From assembly GCF_021018805.1 (NCBI RefSeq), contig NC_086247.1, forward strand, positions 148,269,285 through 148,333,284: 64,000 bases of DNA, read 5' to 3'. The DNA is from Prinia subflava (taxonomy: Eukaryota; Chordata; Aves; Passeriformes; Cisticolidae). Of this stretch, positions 1 through 12,817 are shown in pieces (the stretch's first letter is position 1; each line of letters begins with the position of its first letter). The position numbers and the translations under genes were made by a program. The notes under the pieces are model-generated. The model made no database searches. It was not told the origin of the DNA and saw only the letters and a list, made by a program, of their open reading frames with translations.

Positions 1-2795
1 TAAAGTGCCTCAGACAGAAACATGAAGTGTCCTCCTGGGGAATGCTTCAAACGAGACACAAACCCCAGTTGTGGTCGAGATGTGGTTCCCCTTTTGTTTG
101 ACACCAGAGGGGGACAGGAGGAACTGGATAATGGGCACAATGAACACAGCCTGGGCAGTGGAGAGGGGCTGACCTGCATAATTAAAGAAAGATGCAGTTG
201 GCCAAGTTTTCTGCAAGAAATGAGCAAAGTCAGAACAGAGGGAAGACTCTTCCCAGGAGTATGAGCACAGTGTTCTGGAGAAAACATGATCAGAACCATT
301 CAAAACCTTGTGCAAGCAAGCCCATTCTCTCCTTCACCATACTACCAACAGCAATGAAACCCAGAGAACTTACCCTGGGGTCTCTTTGTCTTTGCTCATG
401 TGGTACATGTGTAACTGTGGTTTAGTGATGAAAAAGAATGCAGAGCTCTTTTCTTCTTTGAAACTCAGCCAGCAAAACTCCTTCTCAAAGGAAAATGGGA
501 CCAAGAGCCACAGTATTGGCTCCCTCAAAACTCTGGGAGGCACTGGTCACCCCCTCTGCAGCCTTTTCAGTGGAGACAACAGCAGTGAGAGGAACCAGTC
601 AAGTCCCCTGGCACTGAGGTTTTCCCATCTTGCAAGGACATAGGAGTCCATTCTCTTCTCATCCCAGCTGCCTGTCACAAGGACTATTCACTGAGGTGGG
701 TCTGTTGTGTTACCCCATCCCAGAGGCACCTGCAGGTTGGCTTTCCACCCCAAAGGAGCACAGCAGGCCTTTTGGGCCATGCTGCCACCTCCACAGCAGT
801 TTCTTCAGCTAAGTACAACGGGACTGCCTGGCTTTTTGCACATGATGCAATGAGCAGAGTAGAACTTTATGACCACAGATTCAAAATCTTTTCCAGGTCC
901 TTGGATGATCCCCTGTGAGCAATATCTGGAGGATATTCATTTACACTGCTACCAGGGAAGCCCCTACAAGCCCCTGTTCAAGGACTATGCCTTGCACCAG
1001 TGCTGATGGCTGGGTAGGTTCTGCTCTCTGGCTCCAGTAAGGACCTGAACACAGCCTCAATTCTGCACCATGGCCAAGCTGGAACCACTGGACTGAAAAG
1101 CTGTAATACTGGAATGGGCTGAATGCAGGAGAGACAGGACTCACCACAGAGATCTTTTAAGAGAGAACATAATGTGCACAAACCTGGCCCAGGACACTTT
1201 GACTCCCAGTGGTCTGAGCAGGTTTGACAGTACACGTAATCCGACCCAGACACTTTACTGGAAAAGTGTGTCAGAGCAGCAAACTCCAGCTTGGCTTGCT
1301 TTGTGAGGATGTGGATGCCTTTAAACCATGTGCTTTACAGGTCTCTCATCTCTGCATAACTCTGCTTGTGGTATATGGGAGGAGTGGGTCCATTTGTGAG
1401 CCTTCATTAATTGCAGATGGCAGCACTGTTAAGGGAGTGGTAGGTTTTGGTTTCTGGGGAGAAGCTTTGCCTTGCTTTCACCTTCACACCACATCAATTT
1501 ATCCCAATGTTCTCCTGATACCCCCCTCCACTCCGCCTCGTTAAAATTGTTGCACAATAATTGTAAATTTTACAGCACTCAAATTAGATTATTTCCCTTG
1601 ACACAGAAACAAACAGACTGCTAGGAAATGACCATTCCAGATTACTGGAAGGGTCACACGACTCTGCCGAGCCCAGGCCAATTGCTGCTCTGGGCTGCAC
1701 ATGTGCAGTCCCAGGGATGTCATTTGGGGCTGTGCACACGAGGAGGGGGCGTGCACTGCGCCCCAACACGCACAGAGAGCCACGGACCCCATCCTGAGTG
1801 CTGCTGTCATCGACTCCAGACCGCTGTGCTCATAAACCAAACACAGCAAATTTAATTAAAGGATGATCCCACAATGCTAATCAGATACATGTGCAGATTC
1901 CAACCGCAGGACCAGGCTCAGAGCTCTCGAGGGCTGAGACACATCCACTGCTGTGGACTTGTTTAGTAATTTGGGGGCTGATGAACCACAGGATTGGGCT
2001 GTGGGTCATTTTGCTGATGAACCAAAGCACATGCCAAAAAATGCACCCAGAGGTTTCTCTTCCTTCTCCGTGATGTCCCCGTGGCTGGCAGCAGCAACAA
2101 GCAGAGCTCCCTCCACCATGCAGGCAGGCAGGTTGCCCAGAGCAGTGCCAGGAACAGGCTGCTTTGATCCAGCACCAGGCTATGCCTGCTGTGAATTTAG
2201 CTCAGACCAGCTCTGGATTCACCAGGCCACAGAGCAGCGAGGCTCTGTTCAGCTTCCAGCAGCTGCCAACACTTCAAAGGGAATATCAACCTGGCATTAA
2301 ACGTGACAGATGATGTACAGGGACATCACTGTCATGGCCATGTTGTACCCTGAAGCCTGTAGGCACTTGGGTCTTTGGCTCAGAAATTCTGAAAATAAGA
2401 GCAAGTGAAAAAAATTTACCATTATTGGTTGTTGATCATCATCCTCATAGGAACTGTGGCAGCATGAAGGCATCATTTGCTTGTGTGTGGAGGATAATTT
2501 GCATGGGTTAGAAGGTGTAGGAGAGGCTTTCATGGCTTTTACCTGTGCTGGGTTTAGGCTAAAACCTCTGCGCCGAGAGCCTCAGCTGAAGCCCACGCTT
2601 TGTCTTCTCTTATTCCTGTGATCTGCTCTTTGCTGGAGGAGGAAAGGAGTTCAGCCTGCTTTATTCAGCACCTTTCCTCCTTTGACAGGAGAATGAAAGG
2701 CCCTGCCCTGAGTCTCTGTTGTGCAAACAGGAGTGGGAAACCCCAATTCCCACGAGCTGCTCACCGCAATGCTGCCGTCGGCTGCTGCCAGGAGG
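1..2795. other. Unique non-coding sequence, nothing recognised
   Basis: No transposon, RNA gene or convincing exon is seen here. Open frames are short (about 115 codons or less), occur on both strands with similar frequency, and show no family motif. A moderately CpG-bearing patch lies around 1660-1800, but it is too short and sparse to call an island. Confidence 0.6.
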
Positions 2796-2965
2796 AATCC
2801 GAGCTAATGATAGCAGTTATTCCAACAATGTTAATGATTTGTAGAAAGATGAATTAAGCAAAGAGAGAGAGCTGCACAAGTCTATTATTACCCTGTGCCT
2901 AACTCTATTAAAAAGAGCTGAGCTGTTCATCCATTTATGAGCCATTGACAGGGAGGCATATATCT
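2796..2965. promoter_or_regulatory. AT-rich homeodomain-motif block, possible regulatory element
   Basis: This block contains several ATTA/TAAT cores in a short span (GCTAATGATAGC, GTTAATGATTTG, GAATTAAGC, TCTATTATTACC, CTCTATTAAAAAG). Such clusters are typical of conserved developmental enhancers. Function and conservation are inferred only. The block could equally be ordinary AT-rich DNA. Confidence 0.2.
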
Positions 2966-5858
2966 CCATGAAAAAGGTCAGATTGCTCCAAAATGGTCAT
3001 GGGCACATTTCTTTTCAAGGAGGAGCTCTCTGTGACAGAAAGTCTGTGTTTGGCAGAGGGTTTCCAGATGCAAGACTGTCTGAAAGACTTCTTTGCTGCC
3101 TGCTGCATGCACAAGGATTTACCTTCAGCTTTTGAGGTGCTGATTAAGGAGACAAGAAACCAAATTCTGCCTTGACTGCTTGCTTGCACCTCGCACATGG
3201 CAAAGGCTACAGCCCTCTGGCAGAGGAAAACTCTTCATTTCTGGGACTGGGGCAGGGGCAGGTCAGCCTTGAGGAAAGTTTAGGGTTTTGGAGGAGTGTC
3301 ATTCCTCTGCCCCGCTCCAGTCTAACCCATGGGGCTTTCCCTGACTATCTGTCTTGGAGTATTTTAGGAAGCTGTCATTGTGGTATTGAAGTGCCACTTG
3401 TTTAGTGCAGTTGGGATGAGACAGAGCTGAAGTTCTCTATTGATCTACAGAAGAAAAATAGCCTCAGCAGCAGGGGGGATAGCATTGCTGGCAGCAGCAC
3501 AGTCTGCCTGGGAGGAAGTGGGGATGCTGAGAACCTGGCTCCTCACCCCTGTGGATGCAGGCACACCAGAGAGGACCTGGGCAAAGGGCAGGATAGATTT
3601 GAAAGAGGAATTACTGAGCTCTGAGTCTGTTTTTGTGTAGCTCTTGGTAGCACCAAGAGTAGATTAGCTGTCACCACCTCAGTATGAATGCACCAGGGTC
3701 TGTAAGTCCTGCCCTGCCATTCCCCCTAAGCCATCAAGACTCTCTGGTGTGGCAAAGTCTACTATGTCACTATGGAAGTGAAGTGACAAAGGGCTCTTAC
3801 TTACCTAGTGAACTACACAAGACTCAGCTGGAAATGATGACTTAGAAATAAAGCTTCATATCTCCTTCTGTCTAACAACCTGAAGTCTAGTGCTGTTCTC
3901 TTCCTCAGAGCAGTTTAAGGATGAAGGCAAAACCTGGCCAAGCTGCAGGTTCAGCTGGTTCATCTGTGGGAAGCAGTGAAACTCTGCAAAGTGTGATTTG
4001 CCTTGCAGGATCTACTCCTGTCTCTCCCTGCCAGCTGCAAAGAGGTTCAGGAGTGGATATGTGTATGCCTGAAGTTTTTGTCATGTCTTGGTTTCAGCGT
4101 GTTGTGTCACTTCTGTTATGCCGAGGTGTGGTATCATCCCCGATGCCATGACATTATTTGCTGACATCTAAGGAAATAAGATGGAAGCAGGGTTTCAGCT
4201 GTCAGTGCTGCTTAATATTTGCACTATGGTCATGTCTAGACAGCTGAAGTGAGACAAGGCTCTGCAATGATGGCAGCACAGTGAAAACAAGGTAAGAAGT
4301 AGACCATTGCCTGATGTGCTTTAAGCTGAACATGAAAGGATGGCATCAGAGGAGGGAATATATCATGTCTGTGTTTTCCATGGCAGCCTGGGACACAGAG
4401 AAAATATGTCACTTATCAAGAGCACAAAAACCCTCAGCAGGGGAGTGGGATGGACCCTGCTCTGCCTGATCCCACTTCCACACTTCATTAGATCTGTCCA
4501 TCCTTGCCTGCCATTAAAAACAGAGGCAGTGCCAAAAAGGAACTCCAACACCACACTCTACCCTCCAAACCTTTAAGCACAGCCTGTGCTGTGTGCTGTC
4601 TAGACAAGGACACAGTCCTGAATATTTCCTGATATTTCCTCTTATTGATAATGATGTGCAACACAAGATAAGCCCCTGCTGAAGATCAAGTGCTTTTTGT
4701 GACATGCAATCCAATTTGCCCACCCCCTGCTGCCAGCTGGAGCCACACCATTGCAGCTACTTCATGCAAGACAGGAAAGATGCTTGTGAAGCTCCTTTCA
4801 AGGGACATTGCTTCCAAACCAAACCCAGCATGTAGGTTATGGAAGGTCGTTCCCTGAGACCAGTGATGGGTGAACAGGTTTGTGCAAAATAAAGGATAGT
4901 CCCAAGTGTCTGGGGATGTTCTGACCTTTTTCTCCAGGCATGGAAAAACTCTATTCAAAATTTGCACGCAAAGTCTGTTGATAGCAATTTTTTTGTAGGG
5001 TTTTTCTGGATGGGGGTGAAGGACATATCTCTCCATTGTGTTGGTTCCATTGTGTTCACTTAACAGGCTTGAAAAAGTCCTGTTAAAACCCAGCACAGCT
5101 GTGGGGAAGAGCCTAGGTTATATCCTTTAAGTCCAGATCTTATCGTGGCTTTTCAGCCCTCATCAATTACCACAATTCAGACGAATGTCTTTTTTGCTAA
5201 TTCAAACCAAATGACCCTAGAAGACATTCAACTGACATCCTAAATAACACATGTCGTCTGTCCATTACTCAGGCAGATGGCTGTAGGTCCCCAGAATCGA
5301 TGTCCCTCTGCCCCAATGCTGCTAAAGGACTCAATTCTACCTCCACACATTTCCGAGTCTCCTTACTAGAATCACTCTGATAGATCTCTGGAGACAACAG
5401 TGAGGGTGATGTTAATGAAGATAGAAGGTTTTAAGCAGAGCTGCTTGGTGCTTTTGGTGTCAAGCCCTATTTCCCCCAGTTTTGTGAGAAGAAGTTCATA
5501 AAGCAGTTAAAAACAAAGCAATGGATTAAGCAAAGCAACACATTCCCAGTTCAAGTGAAGACTTTGCTGTGGCCTGAGAAGACCTTTGTATAAAAAAAAT
5601 TGAAACTGAAAACTTCTTGGACAAGTGGAAGTCCTTAAAGAAGAAAACGAGGACTACAAGCAATATAGTGGATAGCAGGGCTGCTATTTTCTTTCAGAAC
5701 AGATTATAGATAAGAACCAACAGGCACCAAGCAAAATTGATTTCTGTAGCAATTAAACCTACTCACCTTTGAGGAGTTTGTTACAACCTCAGAAAAGAGG
5801 AGATAAATGCTTGGGAAAGCTGCAGAAGATGTAACAGAGCGTTGTGCTCCACAGCCGA
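2966..5858. other. Unique non-coding sequence with one short perfect hairpin
   Basis: No gene or interspersed repeat is recognised. The minus strand has an open frame of 136 codons at 4686-5096 without any known motif. A perfect 8-bp inverted repeat with a 3-base loop lies at 3641-3659 (CTCTTGGT-AGC-ACCAAGAG). It is too short to be a microRNA precursor. Confidence 0.55.
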
Positions 5859-6140
5859 GCAATTTGGTTGTCTCCTTTGGGTTTCATAGGATGAGGAGAT
5901 GATGTAGCTGAATACGTGGCAGAGCTGGAGGGGCTAATTGAATGTTGTTTGATTAGCAACCTCCTGAGGGATCTGCTGTGAGACAGATGGAATTTCATCA
6001 TTACGAGTGCCATAAACCATCGCTGATTGCTGGTGGAGAAGAACTTCACCTGGCCCAGAACAGCGCTGTCGGCAGCAGCAGTGGGGAACTGAAAGGATGA
6101 AAAGATGGGCATTTATAAATACCCGAATCAACTGAGCTGA
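5859..6140. promoter_or_regulatory. Possible regulatory block with homeodomain-like motifs
   Basis: The stretch carries GCTAATTGAAT, TTTGATTAGCAA, TCATCATTACGAG and CGCTGATTGC within about 90 bases, followed by a CAGCGCTGTCGGCAGCAGC patch with CpGs. The mixture of AT-rich homeodomain-like cores and isolated CpGs resembles conserved non-coding elements. This is an impression from composition only, with no alignment behind it. Confidence 0.18.
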
Positions 6141-7985
6141 CCAACCATAAAATGGAAAAGCTCAGTGAAAGAGCAGCTTGGTTTGTAGCAAAATTTGCAT
6201 GTGAGCTAGCCCAGAGTCATTTATGCCTCAAGATGGGATGTGCAGAGAAAAAAAGCAATGGCAGCTTTCAAAAACGGCCTCTGAAATCCACTTTTTCATC
6301 CAGAGGTAAAGGAAGGGAGCATGGGGAGGGTTTTATTTTGAGGAGGAGGAAGATGCAAGAGATATCTACTTTATAAAAGGCATTGATGGACTTTATGGTC
6401 TAAATGTAGAGCTGAACTGCCTGTCAGTTCCCACAGAAGCACATCCAACACCCATCAATGAATTTATATCCCAAAGGGCCAAAAGAGATCAACCCACTGC
6501 TGAGTGCCACACTGATTTGTGGGCTTGCTTTGGAGGATTCCTTCTGGTGACAGACTCCTGGTTTGTTTCTCTAAAACACAAATGCAGAGATAAAATATGC
6601 ATTCGTCCTAAATACCTAGACCAAACCCCAAACCTGTCAGACAGATATTGTTTGAAAGAACTAAAAGGAAAATGTCAGATAGACCATGTAGATACACTTG
6701 CTCTGTGAAAACACAGGCAGGTGCACATAAAGGGTTAGGACATCTAGAAAGCAGAATAACAGGGATTTATGGAGAGGATGGGCTTATGCCAAAATAGCTG
6801 CTGGTAGGGTTAGCTCCCCGTGTCCTTGGAGGGAGGATTGAGGAGGGTGGTGATGGAGGGCATCATTCACAACTGCTCTTATCTGCCCGGATTGAATCAG
6901 GAAAAAAAGTTTTCTCTGCAGTAACTGAGCAGAAAGCCACATGGAATCAAGTCTCTGGAGGAAAAGAGAATCCCATCCCTTGGACATGGGCTGTCAGGGC
7001 AGGGCAAGGGGCTGGAGAGCTTAGTGGGGAGGGTGCACAAGAGCAATCTCTGCAGGCAAGGATAGATCAATAGGGATGATCTGATTTAGCAGAACAAAAC
7101 AGGCAATGAGAAGCCTCAGAGAGCATCTAAGAGGAAATGAAACCTCACTGAAAGGGAGCCTGTGTTTACAGCAAGAGTAGTGGTGGCCTCAAGTGCAAGA
7201 GAAGTTATTTCAGCAACTGGGGGCAGCATGACTTCATAACCAAAAAATCTAGAGGTGTTGTAAGATCCAAAGTGTACTACCTGGAGTACCTGGTGGGCAA
7301 AGAGAGAATTTACCTTATGGCTGTCCACTTGTGGCCTTTAAATAGGCCAGCCATCTCAGAGGCAACTAACTTACAAAACATAGTTCAAAAAAACCATTTT
7401 GATAGTTGTTCTCAAATACTTAAATTCCTTTAGAGTCATCACATGAAAAACTGAGGTGACTTGGTACCAGGGGAAAAAGCCAGAGAGGATCATGAGAAAT
7501 CTAAAAAGCCATGAGGTCGTGGTAAGTGCTTTCCATTTGGAATGTCTTAAAGATCATCAGTGCCACACCCTGTGACATTTTGGTACATAACGTGAAGGCT
7601 ACTGGAGGGTGGACAGATGGCTTCATCTTCAGGTCAGTGACTAGGGCAGAAAAGACTAAACTAGCTGATAAAAGAAAGCTAAGTTGTTGTGCTGTGAATA
7701 AAACATCTTCATCACTGTCTAGATGGGAAGTACTTTATTTTTCTGGCAGATCATAGCCTACTGAAAGGGTTCTTCCATGGAAAAAGGCAGGCTGGCTGGT
7801 GCACCCAAGAAAGGAAATAGTCTGTAAGGTAGGACAGTGTAGACATCCTCCCTCCACAAACCACTGATATTGGAGTCACACTAAAGAGAGAGGGAATCTT
7901 CTTCCCCAGTACAGGAATGGGTAGCTTGGACACAACACATGTTCTGTGCACAGTGCACACGGTTTTACAGCCACTCAGAGACCAA
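6141..7985. other. Unique non-coding sequence, nothing recognised
   Basis: I see neither a repeat family nor an exon here. The base composition is near average, and open frames are all under about 80 codons and without motif. Confidence 0.55.
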
Positions 7986-8235
7986 GAATCACAGAATCAT
8001 AGAACCATTAGGTTGGAAGAGACCTCCAGGACCACCAAGTCCAACCCAACCCTAACCCCAATCAAACCATGTCACCAAGTGCCACATCCAGTCTTTTCTT
8101 AAACACATCCAGAGATGGTGAATCCACCACCTCCCCAGGCAGACCATTCCAATACTTTATTACCCTTTCTGTAAAAACTTTCTCCTAATATCTAGCCTAT
8201 ATTTCCTTTGGCGCCGCTTCAGACCATATCCTTTC
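7986..8235 (-). mobile_element. CR1 LINE 3' fragment (reverse orientation)
   Basis: The left edge has the reverse complement of the CR1 3' tail (AATCACAGAATCATAGAA, from the family's ATTCTRTG tail repeat). It is followed by the characteristic GGTTGGAAGAGACCTCCAGG block, the CTCCCCAGGCAGACCATTCC block and a TTTCTCCTAATATCTAGCCT block. The order matches the 3' untranslated region of avian CR1 elements read backwards. The element is 5' truncated at about 8235, as is usual for CR1, and contains no coding sequence. Boundaries are accurate to about 10-20 bases. Confidence 0.95.
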
Positions 8236-9400
8236 AATTATATTAAATGCATTGAGTATTTTTTGCCTAAAATATTTTCAAAGGTGATGAGGATCTGGGA
8301 AGTCCATCAGGGTGGTTTCTTGCAAGGAACCCTCTCCTTCTGTCCCTCCCCAGCATCACTGGTGTGCTCAAGGGATGTAGGATTGATCTCTTGTGATTTA
8401 AAAATTTGTACTGTGGGACAAATACACCTGCAGAACAAGGACATTCATGGTGACCTCGATGGCCTCCACTGTCACGTCTCTGCCATGGGAAGGAGAGGAC
8501 ACAGGTGCCATGGGGAGCAGGTATGAAAAAAGTGACACGAAAGAGCCTCTGATTTTTAATGCAGTGCATATGAACTCTAGTTAATCATCTTGGTTGTTAA
8601 TGAAATGAGGGGATAGATGTCACAGAAGTGTTGATATCTTAACCAGGGCACTGTGGAATGCAACACCCTCATTGTCTCTTTTCTGCAGCTCGGTGATAAA
8701 TAAGGCAGCAGGTTCCCACCTGCAGGGCTGTGAGCAGTGTTTGATTTTTCCTCAACCAAACAGCCTCTTTGCCCAAGGAAACTTTTTTCCCCCCACCTTG
8801 GCTGAAGCCCTGAGGAGCTTGATCGTTTTTGGGTAAACATGTTCCCCAGCTATATGAAGTTATTTCCTTTTACTTTCTTTGTTTCAAGGAGAGCATATGA
8901 GAAAAGCTGGGCTGGTCTGAAGACTTTTATCTGCTCCCTGGAGGCACATCAGTCGGTGCAGCAGCCCTGGGGGAGCATTTGTAATTGCGTGGGTGCCAGA
9001 TACGTTCCTTAACCCCATCAGCCCAGGTTTGGAGCCTACAAGTGCTCTCAGAGAAGGATACAAGGACCCGTGAAGGGAACAGCTGAGCTGATCTGCTGAT
9101 GGAGATGGGGAGCGAAGTGTAGTCTCTTCTTCCTTCCATGCCCATGTCCACACCAGCAGAGCAGAGGGGTCAGGAGGGCCACGCAGTGGAAGAACCCAAA
9201 AGCAAACCCACACTGAGCTAGTTTGTGTCTGCAGTAAGGAAACAAATAAACCCCTCGCAGGCTGCTGCTCAGCCGTGAGCGTGCAGCGAGGTGTGCGCTG
9301 TGCGTGGGACCGCAGCTTCCTTGCCAGCACCTCTCAAAACTGAGCACAAAAGAGCACGGGTTGGCTTAGCAGCTGCTTTTTGGAGCCGTCTCTGGCTGTC
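8236..9400. other. Unique non-coding sequence, nothing recognised
   Basis: No repeat or gene is recognised between the CR1 fragment and the CpG-rich region. The minus strand has a 148-codon open frame at 8884-9330 that overlaps two other open frames. This overlap is what rising GC content toward the island would produce. No domain is visible in it. Confidence 0.55.
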
Positions 9401-9406
9401 ATTTTT

Positions 9407-9439
9407 GGGAAGGGATGGGGGCAGGGAAATTGGGTTGGG
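9407..9439 (+). promoter_or_regulatory. G-quadruplex-forming motif at CpG-island edge
   Basis: Six runs of three or more G occur in 33 bases, separated by short loops (AA, AT, CA, AAATT, TT). This satisfies the usual quadruplex pattern of four G3 runs with loops of 1-7 bases, with two spare runs. It sits about 75 bases from the start of the CpG-dense segment, a common arrangement at vertebrate promoters. The motif itself is read directly; any in vivo folding or promoter role is inference. Confidence 0.6.
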
Positions 9440-9479
9440 TGGCAGATGGTGTTAAACAGGAAAGGAGGCAGTGTTTGTT

Positions 9480-10150
9480 TGCAAACATGGCGAGGTGTCG
9501 TTCCATTATTGCCCGGCGCTCTTGACAAAATCAGTGTGGGAGCTTCCTGCCAGCTCCCGCAGCCCCGCAACGCTGCCGGCAGATGAATCGACGCCAACCC
9601 GGGAGCAGCTCCCTGCCCCACCAATCCCCCGTGCGACAGCGACGAGCCGGGGCACAGCGCGCCGGGGACTCGCTGCCAGGCGCCGCCGAGTTGGGCGCTG
9701 CCCCGCATTTCAAGGCTAGCGCGGGGCACTGGCAGCCTACCTCCAGCCAGCCTGCTTCTCTAGCTGTTTGCTTCTCCCCCTCAGCGTCCTCGGAGCGCTT
9801 TCTGCAGGGGGAGCGAGGCGCAGACGCTGTGCCAGGCGGCGGGCGCGTCTGGCCGTGCCCACGCGGCGGGACCGGGCGTGCGGGGCTCCGCTTGCGGGGC
9901 TGCCTTCGCTGCATCCCCGTGGGGGGAACGGGGCTGTGGGAGGATGTCACAGCCCTTCAGCGGTGGCACGAGAAGGGCCAGGCTTGTGTCTGTGCCTTCC
10001 AGGAGGGAGCCCGGCTGTGGGGCTGATACAGAGCCCTCCTGCGCGGGGAGCATCCCACACCCGCAGCACCGCTCTGGGCTGTGAAGCCTCTGCAGCCTTT
10101 GCACATCGGGTGTAGCCACCGGCAGCTCCCACGGAGCCGGAGTTTGGCGT
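9480..10150. promoter_or_regulatory. CpG island, candidate promoter or enhancer
   Basis: By eye, about 48 CpG dinucleotides occur between 9481 and 9920, with G+C around two thirds, so CpG is near its expected frequency. Most of the window is strongly CpG-poor. The densest part is 9540-9715 and 9785-9900 (for example CAGCGCGCCGGGGACTCGC and CACGCGGCGGG). CpG frequency tails off through 10150. Several open frames cross it on both strands (up to 178 codons), but they are the expected effect of GC richness and none carries a known motif. Vertebrate CpG islands usually mark transcription start sites, so this could be the start of a long non-coding RNA, a distant first exon of a flanking gene, or an orphan enhancer island. 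No TATA box or convincing splice donor was identified. Confidence 0.7.
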
Positions 10151-11960
10151 GTTCAGGAGTGTCGGCTTCGCTGTGGTCACAATTTTGCTGGTGGTAGGGT
10201 TGGCAGTGGAGTCAGGGATTTTGGCCGTCCCTCTAAGGCCCGGGTGGCACTCAGCCTGGCGGGGTTTTGCGTGGCCGTCCCTGGTGCCAGATGTGGGCAG
10301 CACAAGGGACACAGCAGTGCCCTGCTGAGCCTGCTGTGGTGGGCATCTCCTTGCCCACAGCCCCCTGGCAGGGGGAGTGCTGGGAGCCAATACCCTGCTC
10401 ATCCTGGGGCTGCCACCAAGGCTGCCTCCATGGGCACCGAAGGGGTTAAGCACTGAGGAAGAGATGGTTGCTTTTATGACCATTCCTCTAAGCCACCACA
10501 GGCCCTCTTTTTTCTTTCATTTTTCTGAAAACATGGTATTTTAGGACACTGCTGCTTGTGCATTCCCTTTCCTCTCCTGCTGGGAGAGCCAGGATTGATG
10601 ACTCAGAAATTGCTAAAAACATCACGCTCAGCACTGCCACAATCAGGAGTCTGGCTTAAAAATCATAAGATTTCTACCAAACAGAAATCAATTCTTCTCC
10701 CTTGTCCTCTAGTGTTTTTTTGATGTGGAGGTCATGCTTCAGTCCTCAGCTCTGAGGAATGCATGATTTTATTTGGTTTGTTTTTTAATGGAAAATAGGA
10801 GTTCCCATCTTGTCTCTGGGAGGGCTTGAGCACAGTACCAAGTTATGTGCCTGTCCCATGAAAAATGGGAGTGCTGCCCACATCCGAGTGTAGGAAACAC
10901 CAGGAAGGACAAATGCAAACACCCAATTCTGCACCATTAGCTTCTATATGAATATTGATGGCCAAGGCACCACTGCAGTGAGTCAAGATCCGGGGAGGCA
11001 GATTGTCTCCAGATCCTGTGACCACTTGCCAACAGGAAAAATGAGTGAACTTTCACTGGCTGTTTTTCAGGGCTGGATATTGTACTTTAACGAACAATCA
11101 GAAGGCAACTGGCTGGAAAATAACTGGACCTTTAACAGCCTTGGTGCTTAATTTACCATGTACTTTTTCTTACATTCTCCCTCTCATTGCTGATATTATA
11201 TCAGCATGACCGCCTCCCTGACATGGTTTTTATTCAGATACTGCTGTTTCATCTCGCCTCTGCTCCTCACTCTGCTTCCCTGGGCCGTTTCACCAGGTCT
11301 GCCTCACCTGTCAGAACAACCCATCACTGTCTGCTCAACCACAGCCTGTTAGGAAACGCTGCACCCTGGAAACCTCCATCTCCATGCTTCAAGCACCACC
11401 TTGTAGTAAATATAGTATGTTAATTCGTGTTTTGGTGCATGCAAGCTGTAAATATGTTCTGTAAAATGTAACCCTGGTTAAAAGTCAGGCACGGAACTGA
11501 CTAATCTCAAGACAGGCAACACCCAGAAACTGCCATTCAGAGGAGGACAATGCAATGCCAGGAATTGGAGACTTTGCCATTGGCATCAGAATAGAGGACA
11601 CATGAAGATAAGAAATCAGTCCTCCTCCCAAAACAGCCATCACACTTATCATAGGAGGGGAACGCCTGTTAATTCAGAATTTCATCTTCCATTCACCCAC
11701 CACTGGAGGAAAGAAATTGACAGTTCTCCCTCCCAGAGGAAGTTCCATTCAGCAGACCAAAGACAGCATTACATACATTAAAATAACCACCCCAAGAAAA
11801 CAAAGAACTATGGGGAAATCCTATGCCAGGGGTGAAATAAACTGTATAAAACCTGGACCCCAGAAGGGGCCAGTTTGTGAACTTTGGGGGGATTGCAGTG
11901 CAATAGAGGCTGCTTTCCTTTCACCCTCTGACGATCCCGGGCATCATCATCGTAACTCCG
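10151..11960. other. Non-coding sequence downstream of the CpG island
   Basis: GC content falls gradually from the island to background by about 10500. No repeat family or exon is recognised. The minus-strand open frame at 9947-10483 is a GC-driven artefact by appearance, rich in A, P, G, R and S and lacking any domain. Confidence 0.5.
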
Positions 11961-11964
11961 TTTG

Positions 11965-12270
11965 TTGGTTTTACCGAAATTCTGTAATTTTATTCTTTTA
12001 ATAAACCAAATTATATTTAATTGGCAAAGTGGATTGGCATTTATAACAACCTTCTCCATCAGATTCGGGGCTGCTTTCAGGGGTGCTGAGCCCAGCCTCT
12101 TGGCGAAGGGGGACGTGTGTGGCGGCTCTTTGGAAAGAGTCATTTAAACCCGGGATTTATGTGCTCTCCACGCTTTAATTGCATCAAGGAATCTCTCGCT
12201 CTGGCAGTGTGTAATCTCTCGACATTTCACACGCTCTGCCCGCGGTGTCAGAAGATGAATGGCCCTGTTC
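11965..12270. promoter_or_regulatory. Candidate conserved regulatory block (AT-rich core beside CpG-bearing segment)
   Basis: An AT-rich part at 11975-12045 (TTTTAATAAACCAAATTATA, TTTAATTGGC) is followed by a part with about a dozen CpGs (ATTCGGGG, TGGCGAAGG, GGACGTG, TCTCGCTC, TCTCGACA, CCCGCGGTG). It also contains CTTTAATTGCATC, a combined homeodomain/POU-like motif. CpGs kept outside an island hint at low germline methylation or constraint. No coding frame is supported. The regulatory role is inference. Confidence 0.28.
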
Positions 12271-12817
12271 AGATGGGGAGTGCCTCACATCCACATTCGC
12301 TGACTTACAGTGCTGATAGGCTGGAGCAAGAGACGAAGGATGGAAGCAGGGGTGGGGAACTTGTGCCTACCAAACCTAGTGGATTCAAAAATTAAATGTG
12401 CTCGGTGTTTATCTGTAAGTGATGGCATTTTCACTCACTTGGCTTTTTCCTTGCGTTTTACAGCAGATCCCCTCCCTGTTTGCTGGTCTCTAAATCTGCA
12501 AAGAGTATCTTTGCCCTCAGGGTTTGCAGGGTGGTGCTCCAGAGCCAGCCTTGGTAGAACAGGCTATTGAGGAAACCTGAAAGCTCTCCTTAGAATATGT
12601 ATGTGAGTATTGTTAATGTTTGGCACTGAATCTATCACCTGAAATAGACTGATTTTCTTAATGGTGCATGCACATTTGGCCGGCTCCTTTTCTCTGCTTT
12701 CCTTGAAATACTTTTGTTATTAAATACTGTGGAGCAGAAGTCCTAAATTTAATTTTTTGGCATTGTAACAAATAGGAAGAGACCACACCACACCACCAGA
12801 CAGAGTGGGAGGAGAGA
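12271..12817. other. Unique non-coding sequence, nothing recognised
   Basis: No repeat, RNA or exon is recognised in this stretch. Confidence 0.5.

Noticed and set aside
3641..3659. MicroRNA hairpin
   Set aside because: The perfect stem is only 8 bp with a 3-base loop, and flanks do not extend the pairing.
9531..10483. Several 110-178 codon open frames on both strands of the CpG island
   Set aside because: High GC removes stop codons in all frames. The translations are rich in A, R, G and P and do not resemble any protein known to me.
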